A stretch of DNA of 64,000 bases. It comes from Dyella mobilis (GTDB lineage: Bacteria; Pseudomonadota; Gammaproteobacteria; Xanthomonadales; Rhodanobacteraceae). Numbering within the stretch: position 1 is the stretch's first letter; the number at the start of each line of letters is the position of its first letter. Below the pieces are notes generated by a model. It saw only the letters and a list, made by a program, of their open reading frames with translations, was not told the DNA's origin and searched no databases. Below are positions 1 through 6,334 of this stretch, in pieces. The translations under genes and the position numbers were made by a program. The DNA lies in contig NZ_JADIKF010000034.1 in the NCBI RefSeq assembly GCF_016904945.1, forward strand, positions 1 through 64,000. Reading direction: 5' to 3'.

Positions 1-411
1 AGCTCGCCACTACGCCAGCCTGGCTGCCTGCCAGCGCGCCATGGACAGCTGGCGCCATCTCTATAACTGCCGGCGACCACACGAGGCGCTGGGATTGCGT
101 CCCCCTATCTCGCGTTATCGACCCAGTCCGCGCGCTTATCCTGCCCGTCTGTCACCGATCCTCTACGACCAAGGCGTGCACGTGTTGAAGGTTCGGCGCA
201 ACGGCCAGATCGTGTATCGCGGCCGCACGATCTTTGTGAGCGAAGGGTTGGTGGGGCTGCCGGTGGCGATCAGGCCATCGCCTACCGATGGCCTGATGGA
301 TGTGCTGTTCATGCATCGCACCGTTCAACACATCGACTTGCGTTTACCGCGCTAAACTCGCCTTTACATGTGTTACCCATGTCTCCGAACAGGCGTTACC
401 CATGTCCCCAC
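1..411 (+). mobile_element. Right end of IS481-family insertion sequence
   Basis: The transposase reading frame ends at 355. Within 60 bases a short repeated motif appears twice in tandem (gttacccatgtctcc near 371 and gttacccatgtcccc near 395). Such paired motifs are common at IS481-family ends, so the right terminus probably lies between about 390 and 411. The left end is outside the window, so the inverted repeat and target duplication cannot be confirmed. Confidence 0.5.
2..355 (+). CDS. IS481-type transposase, C-terminal part (5' end outside window)
   Basis: The reading frame is open from the first bases of the window to a TAA at 353-355. It reads as the C-terminal end of an IS481/IS3-like DDE integrase. 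The YNCRRPHEALG block matches the family signature (YNxxRPHxALG) that follows the last catalytic acidic residue. A beta-rich C-terminal tail follows (VLKVRRNGQIVYRGRTIFV), typical of IS481 transposases. The upstream catalytic residues are not in the window. It belongs with the element end just downstream. Family assignment is fairly sure; whether the element is intact cannot be seen. Confidence 0.8.
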   Translation, partial: ARHYASLAACQRAMDSWRHLYNCRRPHEALGLRPPISRYRPSPRAYPARLSPILYDQGVHVLKVRRNGQIVYRGRTIFVSEGLVGLPVAIRPSPTDGLMDVLFMHRTVQHIDLRLPR

Positions 412-420
412 TCCGTACAC

Positions 421-438
421 TGCGCTAACCCAACCTAC
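421..438. repeat. Half of a dispersed palindromic repeat next to the IS end
   Basis: tgcgctaacccaacctac matches the outer part of the right arm of the palindromic repeats at 42073-42147 and 50706-50807. Only this part is present here and the IS end abuts it, so the IS may have inserted into a repeat copy. Confidence 0.55.
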
Positions 439-469
439 GACGGGCTTCGGGCAAGCACCCAACTAATAG

Positions 470-946
470 TTACGGGTGGCTGCTGTTGCCTGCCGGCGGT
501 GCGGCGCCATTGGCGTTGTCGCGCGGCTGCATATCCACTTCACGCTGGGCGGCCTGGGCAATCTTCAACTTCGACAGGTCGACCGGACGGATCTGGGTGA
601 TGACACAGGGCGCGTAGGGACGGCCGGTCAGCACCTTGTCGAAATTCACCGATACCTCGCGGAAGGTGGAGGTCAGCCCGATCGCCTGGGCCCACATCAA
701 GTTCGGGCAGCTCCAGGTATTGAGCAAATACGCCTTGTTGGGCGTGGTGTAGATCGCCAGCTGCGTATCGGACAGCGGCTCCCACGACCAGATGCGACTC
801 AAGAACTGAAAACTGCGTACGGGCGTGCCGGCAGCACCGTTATAGGCATCCAGCCGCTGCTGCGTGCGTTGCGCATAGGGCACGCTGGAACAGGCGGCAA
901 GCAAGACCGCCGCACAGGCGGCCAATGCGATTTGGGTCCTCGACAT
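470..946 (-). CDS. DUF6491-type lipoprotein (copy 1)
   Basis: A 158-residue protein with a lipoprotein signal peptide: a short basic start, a hydrophobic stretch, and the lipobox LAAC with the acylated Cys at about residue 19, followed by SSVPYAQ. The body has the WSWEPLSDTQLAIYTTPNKAYLL block and a pair of cysteines (SCPNL, APCVITQIRPVDL) typical of the DUF6491 family of small gammaproteobacterial lipoproteins of unknown function. It is clearly paralogous to the protein at 1566-2051, with the same motifs in the same order. Together with that gene and the broken zinc-ribbon gene between them it forms a minus-strand cluster. No function is claimed. Confidence 0.8.
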   Translation of the reverse strand: MSRTQIALAACAAVLLAACSSVPYAQRTQQRLDAYNGAAGTPVRSFQFLSRIWSWEPLSDTQLAIYTTPNKAYLLNTWSCPNLMWAQAIGLTSTFREVSVNFDKVLTGRPYAPCVITQIRPVDLSKLKIAQAAQREVDMQPRDNANGAAPPAGNSSHP

Positions 947-1020
947 GACACTCTCTCCGGTTTCTCTGTCGGCCTAAACGCGCCAGCGCCGTGGAAGTGC
1001 ACAGCGCGCACCCTGCCCCT

Positions 1021-1561
1021 TCAGCCGGAAGATGGGTACTCCACTTCACGCTCGCGCTCACGATCCTGCGTGCTGGATTCGGGCCAGTGGTACCAGTGCT
1101 CATGCAGCGAAAACTGCTTGCACGAAAGACAGGCGGTGATTTCCCAGCGATAACCGCAGCCGGGACAAACACCGCCCGTCCAGAACGTATTCCACAGCGT
1201 GCCGCAACCGCCCATTTTCTGCGAACAAATCCAGCGGCTGGTGCATAGGGCCTGTTAGCACTATTTTCGTAGCCCGCGTTGTCGTTGAGTGGTCGTCAGG
1301 TGGTAGTGCGTGGCACTGACTTGGCTGGCTGCCAAGCCTGGGCCGCGCGCTGCCGCATGGCGGCCACTCAACGGCAACCCTTCGGGCCGGGTCTGTTTGC
1401 CCGCCATCCGGCGTCATCGCTCAGTCGTGTACGGACGTACACTCGTTCACTCTTCCTTGGCTGGCGAGCAAACAGCTCCCGGCGCGGGCCACGAAAATAG
1501 TGCTAACAGGCCCTATCGGACGCCAGGCACACTGCGGGCAGAAAATCTCCGGCTCGGCCAT
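1021..1561 (-). pseudogene. Zinc-ribbon protein gene split by a MITE
   Basis: The 5' part (ATG at 1561) encodes MAEPEIFCPQCAWRP. The 3' part (1021 to about 1245) encodes ICSQKMGGCGTLWNTFWTGG, then CPGCGYRWEITACLSCKQ and an acidic tail. The two parts are separated by the 266-bp element at 1248-1513. Removing the element plus one of the two flanking TA dinucleotides joins them in one frame (CCG ATA TGC ACC AGC CGC TGG). The result is an intact protein of about 90 residues with at least four CxxC/CxxxxC metal-binding pairs. The start lies 4 bases after the stop of the upstream DUF6491 gene, so it was probably co-transcribed. A 64-residue product could still start at ATG 1215 but would lack the first ribbon. 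Confidence 0.8.
1248..1513. mobile_element. MITE with ~30-bp terminal inverted repeats and TA target duplication
   Basis: The ends are inverted copies of gggcctgttagcactatttt continuing to about 30 bp (1248-1277 and 1484-1513) with a single mismatch. Each end is flanked by TA (1246-1247 and 1514-1515), the target duplication expected of the IS630/Tc1-mariner superfamily. The 266-bp interior has no convincing coding sequence but has further internal complementarity (for example gttgagtgg near 1284 against ccactcaac near 1365). It is therefore a non-autonomous element that would need a transposase in trans. It interrupts the zinc-ribbon gene. Confidence 0.85.
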
Positions 1562-1565
1562 GGGC

Positions 1566-2051
1566 TCAGTGGGTCTCGGTAGCACCTGCCGACGAAGACG
1601 CGGATGCGGGTTGGCTACTGTCGCGCGGCAAGCTGTCCACGTGACGTTGCGCTTCCTTTTCCACCTTCAACTGCGCCAGGTCCACGGGTCGAATCTGCTT
1701 GATGCGGCAGGGCACATAACCGCGACCGGTGAATATCTGGTCAAACCCCACCTGCACCTGGTTGGCGAACGACGTCAGGCCGATACCGCTGGCAAAAGTG
1801 AGATTAGTGCACGGCCAGACGTCCAACAGATAGGCACGCGTGGGCTGCGTGTAGATCACCAACTGCGTGTCGCTGAGCGGCTCCCAGGAATAGAAACCGC
1901 TCAAGATCAGGCGGAAACTCTGCACCGGCGCACCGGCAGAGGCGTTATAGGCTTGCTGGCGCTGCTGCTGGCGTTGCGCATAGGGCACGCTGGCACAGGC
2001 CACCAGCGAGGCGGCGATGAGTGCGGTCAACAAAACTCGAATTTTCGACAT
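1566..2051 (-). CDS. DUF6491-type lipoprotein (copy 2)
   Basis: A 161-residue lipoprotein with lipobox LVAC (Cys about residue 19) followed by ASVPYAQRQQQRQQAYN. It shares FYSWEPLSDTQLVIYTQPTRAYLLDVWPC-type and RIKQIRPVDLAQLKVEKEA-type blocks with the copy at 470-946, which marks the two as tandem paralogues. It is the first gene of a minus-strand cluster: the ATG of the zinc-ribbon gene follows its stop by 4 bases. Ser/Ala/Gln-rich, unstructured C-terminus. Probable outer-membrane or periplasmic lipoprotein of unknown function. Confidence 0.8.
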   Translation of the reverse strand: MSKIRVLLTALIAASLVACASVPYAQRQQQRQQAYNASAGAPVQSFRLILSGFYSWEPLSDTQLVIYTQPTRAYLLDVWPCTNLTFASGIGLTSFANQVQVGFDQIFTGRGYVPCRIKQIRPVDLAQLKVEKEAQRHVDSLPRDSSQPASASSSAGATETH

Positions 2052-2116
2052 GAGCGACTTCCTCCATGATGGGATGTGTCGTCAACGGCACCAAGACAAC
2101 CTGTCACGCGCCCCGC

Positions 2117-2851
2117 TTATTTCTTGCCGAGATCGGTCCACTTCGAAGGGTCGTAACCGCCCGTTTCGAATACCAGCGTCTGCTTGCCGCCGTCCTGCAT
2201 TTCCACGTCCATGGTGATGCGCTTGGTTTTCTCCATCGCTTCGATAAAGGGCTTGTCGTCGCGGATGAAGATCGCCGGCTCGCCGGTCGTGGGCAGGAAG
2301 GCGCGCAAGGGATGCGGCTTGCCGTCAAACTGTGCCTGGATGACGCAGTTACCTTTGCACACGAAGCCGTGCCCCGGACCAAACATAAATACACTCTGAC
2401 CCCACTTGGTGTGGCGCCGCAGTATCAGGCGCACCGCGTGATCCCCTGATGGCCGTTCGCTGAAAAGGCTGGCCGTGGACTGCGTACCGCCCTCCATCGG
2501 GCCGACCTGGTAAGTCCACAGCGCAGCCAGGCGGCGCTTCTCCGTTGCGGCCTTCGCGCGCTGCTCCACCTCCGGCAAGGTTTGCTGCACTTCCTTGGCC
2601 GCATCGGTATTGGGGAAATGCTGCACGATATCCTGGCCCAGCTCCGCGGCCATTTCGTCGTTCTTCGCCTGCAACAGCTGGCGGTAATTCTGCAGCTGGG
2701 TGTTGGCCTCGTTGGCCTCCACCTGGGCCTGGGCTTTGGCCGCATCGGCCTGCGACGGCGCATTCTGCCCTTGCTGCGAACAGGCGGCCACGGCCAGCAA
2801 GCCGCAAGAGGCAGCCACAATGAGGGAGCGATGAAGAAGCGAACGGGTCAT
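2117..2851 (-). CDS. Lipoprotein with coiled-coil region
   Basis: A 244-residue protein. The start chosen is ATG 2851 (MTRSLLHRSLIVAASCG), because everything upstream in the same frame is Arg/Pro-rich shadow sequence. A signal peptide with lipobox AVAAC gives an acylated Cys near residue 22. It is followed by an Ala/Gln/Glu-rich helical stretch (about residues 30-85, probably coiled coil). A C-terminal globular part has two cysteines (VCKGNC) and strand-like segments. The family was not recognised with certainty. The LytTR-type gene lies 86 bases upstream on the same strand, so the two may be co-transcribed. Confidence 0.7.
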   Translation of the reverse strand: MTRSLLHRSLIVAASCGLLAVAACSQQGQNAPSQADAAKAQAQVEANEANTQLQNYRQLLQAKNDEMAAELGQDIVQHFPNTDAAKEVQQTLPEVEQRAKAATEKRRLAALWTYQVGPMEGGTQSTASLFSERPSGDHAVRLILRRHTKWGQSVFMFGPGHGFVCKGNCVIQAQFDGKPHPLRAFLPTTGEPAIFIRDDKPFIEAMEKTKRITMDVEMQDGGKQTLVFETGGYDPSKWTDLGKK

Positions 2852-2937
2852 GGACGAAGCACCGGCGTTGGACAGGCCGTTAGCTTGGAACGAGCCACCG
2901 CCGGGCGCAACCGGCACGGCCCGATGTCCACCTGCCA

Positions 2938-3819
2938 TCAGGCGACGGCGGACTGGCCGAAGCGATCGCGCAAAGCGGTGCGATAACGCCGACTGCAAGG
3001 AATTTTCACGCCATCGCGCATCAGCAGGCGCGCGTCGCCGGTATCCAGCGGCTCGATCTCGACCAGAAACTCCAGATTGACGGCATAGCTGCGTTGCACC
3101 CGCACGAACTGTTGCGCATCCAGCCGGGCTTCGATCGCGGCCATGGTGGTGCGCAAGGGATAATCGCGTCCGCGCACGTGCAGGTTCACGTAATTGCCGG
3201 ACGCCTGCAGCCATTCGATCTCACGCGCCGCCAGCAGAAATTCCTTGCCGAGCTTGCGCACCAGAAAGCGCTCGGGCTGTTCGATGGATTCCACCGGCGG
3301 CCCTACGTCCGGCTCGTCCAGCAGGCGCGCCTCGCCCTGGAAACGCACCACCCACAGCCGATACAAGCCAATGCCGACCAGGAGCCAGAAATAGCTGCGG
3401 ATGTCTTTCAGGTATTCGTAACCGAAGTCCTTCCACCCCTCGCCGAAAACGTAATGAGATCCGGCCAACGCATAGGCAAGCTTGCGCAAGGCCACCATGC
3501 CGACGACGTGGATCAAGCTAAACGCAAGACTGAAAGCCAGATGCAGCGGCAAGTTGCGTTGCCAGGTCTCCAAGCGCAACGGCCAGCGCCGCGATACATA
3601 GACCAGGGCGGGTATCAAGGCCAGCATTGTCACCGCACTGCTGGACTCCCATACCCAGGGTTCCCAGGTCGACGAGTCTGGATGGTCCATCACCGAAACC
3701 ATACCGTTCAATACCGTGTTGACGCCGAAGTACACCGGCCAGAACGCCAGCTCGAACCCGCGGCGCCAGCGCTGGAAGCTTTCGAAAGTGAAGCCGCTGT
3801 GCTTTGTCATAAAGGCCAT
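2938..3819 (-). CDS. Membrane-anchored LytTR-type transcriptional regulator
   Basis: About 293 residues from ATG 3819 (MAFMTKHSGF; ATG 3810 is an equally possible start, and neither has a strong ribosome site). The N-terminal half has about four hydrophobic segments (for example AVTMLALIPALVYV, LAFSLAFSLIHVVGMVAL, YFWLLVGIGLYRLWVV). The C-terminal 100 residues form a LytTR DNA-binding domain: FLVRKLGKEFLLAAREIEWLQ..GNYVNLHVRGRDYPLRTTM, then FVRVQRSYAVNL. There is no response-regulator receiver domain. This architecture belongs to regulators that sense at the membrane and bind DNA directly. It is divergent from the MFS gene at 3907, a plausible target. Confidence 0.85.
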   Translation of the reverse strand: MAFMTKHSGFTFESFQRWRRGFELAFWPVYFGVNTVLNGMVSVMDHPDSSTWEPWVWESSSAVTMLALIPALVYVSRRWPLRLETWQRNLPLHLAFSLAFSLIHVVGMVALRKLAYALAGSHYVFGEGWKDFGYEYLKDIRSYFWLLVGIGLYRLWVVRFQGEARLLDEPDVGPPVESIEQPERFLVRKLGKEFLLAAREIEWLQASGNYVNLHVRGRDYPLRTTMAAIEARLDAQQFVRVQRSYAVNLEFLVEIEPLDTGDARLLMRDGVKIPCSRRYRTALRDRFGQSAVA

Positions 3820-3906
3820 TCTATCGAGCCTGGATGACCGCCTCGCGTGCCGCTTTGTATACGGCCTTCCGCACCCGATAATGCACGCTCCAGGCAAGGA
3901 CCCTTC

Positions 3907-5178
3907 ATGTCGCAGTCCCCCACGTCAGGCTCCGCCGACTCGCTGTTTCAACACCGTGCTTATGTCGCCTTCTGGTGCGCACGCACCGCATCCAGCTTTG
4001 GTTTCCAGATGCTGTCGGTGGCGGTGGGGTGGCAAATCTATTCCATCACCGGACGGGCGTTCGACCTGGGCCTGATCGGCCTGGTGCAGTTTTTTCCCTC
4101 CGTGTTGCTGGCCTTGCCCGCTGGTCACCTGGCCGATCAATTCGACCGGCGGCGGATCGTGCTGATCGGCCAGATCGTGGAGTGGATCGCGATCGTGCTG
4201 CTGGCCACGCTTACCTTGCTGCATGCCATCGATGAAGCGGGCATCCTGGCTTTGATCTTTATCATCGCCGTGGCCAAGGCGTTCGAATCGCCGTCGATGC
4301 AATCGATGGTGCCCGCCCTGGTGCCGCCCACCCTGCTGCCGCGCGCCATGGCCGTCAACGGCTCGGCCATGCAGGCGGCGTCGATTGTCGGACCGGCGCT
4401 GGGCGGCTTGCTGTATGTGGCCGGGCCCGGCGTGGTGTACAGCGCGTCCGCCGTGCTGTACCTGATTGCCGCCACCATGGTGTCGCAATTGCGCTATGAG
4501 CAGGCACCGCCGAAACGCGAACCCGCCACGCTGAAAACATTGTTCGCCGGCGTGCATTTCATTCGCGAGCGCAAGGACGTGCTTGGCGTGATTTCGCTGG
4601 ATCTGTTTGCCGTGCTGCTGGGCGGCGCCACCGCACTGCTGCCGATTTTCGCCAAGGATATTTTGCATACCGGCCCGTGGGGGCTGGGCCTGCTGCGTGC
4701 GGCGCCCGCCGTGGGTGCACTGCTGATGTCGTTCTGGTTGGCACGCCACAACATGGAACGGCGCGTGGGCAAGATCATGTTCGCCTCCGTCGCCGGCTTC
4801 GGCGTCGCCACACTGGTTTTTGCACTGTCGAACGTGTTGTGGCTGTCGCTCATCGCACTGTTCGCCTTGGGCGCCTTCGACATGGTCAGCATGGTGATCC
4901 GCGGTTCGCTGGTGCAGCTCGATACCCCAGATGCAATGCGCGGTCGGGTGAGCGCGGTCAATGCGATCTTCATCAATACCTCCAACCAACTGGGCGAATT
5001 CGAATCGGGCATGGCCGCAGCATGGCTGGGCGCGGTGGGCTCGGCCGTGGTCGGCGGCATCGGCACGCTGGTGGTCGTGGGCCTGTGGATGTGGATGTTC
5101 CCCAGCCTGCGCCGTCGCCAACGCCTGCATCTGGAACAACCGATACAAGATCAACAAACCTCCACACCAACGATCTGA
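3907..5178 (+). CDS. MFS transporter (EntS-like / MFS_3 type)
   Basis: 423 residues from ATG 3907 (MSQSPTSGSADSLF); about 12 hydrophobic segments. The loop between TM2 and TM3 carries the MFS motif GHLADQFDRRRIVL. It resembles EntS-like exporters and DUF894-type permeases rather than sugar importers. The substrate cannot be read from the sequence. Followed at a short distance (18 bases) by a glutathione S-transferase gene, which suggests co-transcription. It is divergent from the LytTR regulator. Confidence 0.85.
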   Translation: MSQSPTSGSADSLFQHRAYVAFWCARTASSFGFQMLSVAVGWQIYSITGRAFDLGLIGLVQFFPSVLLALPAGHLADQFDRRRIVLIGQIVEWIAIVLLATLTLLHAIDEAGILALIFIIAVAKAFESPSMQSMVPALVPPTLLPRAMAVNGSAMQAASIVGPALGGLLYVAGPGVVYSASAVLYLIAATMVSQLRYEQAPPKREPATLKTLFAGVHFIRERKDVLGVISLDLFAVLLGGATALLPIFAKDILHTGPWGLGLLRAAPAVGALLMSFWLARHNMERRVGKIMFASVAGFGVATLVFALSNVLWLSLIALFALGAFDMVSMVIRGSLVQLDTPDAMRGRVSAVNAIFINTSNQLGEFESGMAAAWLGAVGSAVVGGIGTLVVVGLWMWMFPSLRRRQRLHLEQPIQDQQTSTPTI

Positions 5179-5196
5179 CGCCAACGGAAACCCGCC

Positions 5197-5871
5197 ATGA
5201 TCACCGTTCACCATCTCAACGATTCGCGCTCGCAACGCATCCTATGGTTGCTGGAAGAACTGGGCGTGCCGTACGAGATAAAGCATTACCAGCGCGATCC
5301 AAAAACCCTGCTCGCACCACCGGAACTGCGCGCCGTGCACCCGCTGGGCAAGGCCCCGGTAGTAACCGACGACGAACTCACCCTGGCCGAATCGGGCGCC
5401 ATCATCGAATACCTGGGCGACCGCTACGGCGCCGGCAAGCTCATTCCCACGCACGGCACACCGGAGCGCCTGCGCTGCAATTACTGGCTGCATTACGCCG
5501 AAGGCTCGGCCATGCCGCCACTGCTGCTGAAGCTGGTGTTCCGGCGCGTCGAAACCGCACCGGTGCCATTTTTCGTGCGCCCGGTGGCGAAAGGGATCGC
5601 CGGCAAGGTGCAGGCCGCCTTCGTGGATCCGCAGATCGCCCTGCACCTTGCCTATCTGGAAGGCGAGCTGGCCAAGGCCGACTGGTTCGGCGGCGCGGAT
5701 TTCAGCGTTGCCGACATCGTGATGAGCTTTCCGCTGGAAGCGGCGGCCGCGCGCGCCGGGCTCGACGGTCGCTATCCGCGCCTGCAAGCCTTCCTGCAAC
5801 GCATCCATGCGCGCCCGGCCTACAGAAAAGCGCTGGACCGCGGCGGCCAATACAATCTGTTAAGCGGCTGA
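5197..5871 (+). CDS. Glutathione S-transferase family protein
   Basis: 224 residues. The N-terminal thioredoxin-like GST domain begins ITVHHLNDSRSQRILWLLEELGVPYE. It carries the cis-Pro and glutathione-binding block GKAPVV..LAESGAIIEYL at residues about 50-72. The all-helical C-terminal domain includes the conserved N-cap segment GADFSVADIVMSFPL. It matches plain bacterial GSTs with the Ser-type start (SRS) of the active-site loop. Cytoplasmic; detoxification or thiol transfer is inferred from the family. It lies 18 bases downstream of the MFS gene. Confidence 0.9.
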   Translation: MITVHHLNDSRSQRILWLLEELGVPYEIKHYQRDPKTLLAPPELRAVHPLGKAPVVTDDELTLAESGAIIEYLGDRYGAGKLIPTHGTPERLRCNYWLHYAEGSAMPPLLLKLVFRRVETAPVPFFVRPVAKGIAGKVQAAFVDPQIALHLAYLEGELAKADWFGGADFSVADIVMSFPLEAAAARAGLDGRYPRLQAFLQRIHARPAYRKALDRGGQYNLLSG

Positions 5872-5957
5872 ATGGCTGAACGCGCGTATGATCGATTAAC
5901 GCCGCGCTCACGCCAGCGCTGGCAACTTCAACCTTCCGGGCAGTGTGGAGCATCCCC

Positions 5958-6275
5958 ATGAGCAAGCAAGCCGATATCGAACGTCGCCTCGACGACCTCA
6001 GCACCCGCGTTCGTCATTACACCGATGGCGTCTCCGACACGGCCGACAACCTGATGACGCGCGGTCGCCGCGCAGTCAGCCGCCTGCAAGGTGCCGACAC
6101 CGGCAAACGCATCGCCCGCGCCGCCGAGGATTTCGCCGACGAGGCCAACTACCAGTACCGCCGCCTGCGCCGGCACGTGAATCGCCATCCGGTGGCTACA
6201 GCGGCTATTGTCGCCGGCACGATTGGCGCGTTTCTGTTGTTGCGTCGGGCGTTCAGTGGTGACGATGAGGATTAA
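5958..6275 (+). CDS. ElaB/DUF883-like membrane-anchored protein
   Basis: 105 residues from ATG 5958 (MSKQADIERRLDDL). A long amphipathic helical N-terminal part is followed by a basic segment (YRRLRRHVNRHPVAT) and a single C-terminal transmembrane helix (AAIVAGTIGAFLLLRRAF). This is the arrangement of ElaB/YqjD/DUF883 proteins, which tether to the inner membrane and can bind ribosomes. The last ~20 codons and the terminator are duplicated at 9530-9650, evidence of recombination at this locus. Convergent with the effector gene at 6335-9244. Confidence 0.75.
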   Translation: MSKQADIERRLDDLSTRVRHYTDGVSDTADNLMTRGRRAVSRLQGADTGKRIARAAEDFADEANYQYRRLRRHVNRHPVATAAIVAGTIGAFLLLRRAFSGDDED

Positions 6276-6295
6276 GTCGTTTCTTTCTGACCAGC

Positions 6296-6323
6296 AAAGC
6301 CCGCCAATAGGCGGGCTTTTTTT
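6296..6323 (+). terminator. Rho-independent terminator of the ElaB-like gene
   Basis: aaagcccgcc, loop aata, ggcgggcttt followed by a T-run, 20 bases after the stop at 6275. It may serve both strands. Confidence 0.9.
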
Positions 6324-6334
6324 AACCCAGATAG

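Noticed and set aside
3925..5235. A 436-codon frame opposite the MFS transporter
   Set aside because: His/Gln-rich antisense shadow; the plus strand encodes a clear MFS protein with motif A.
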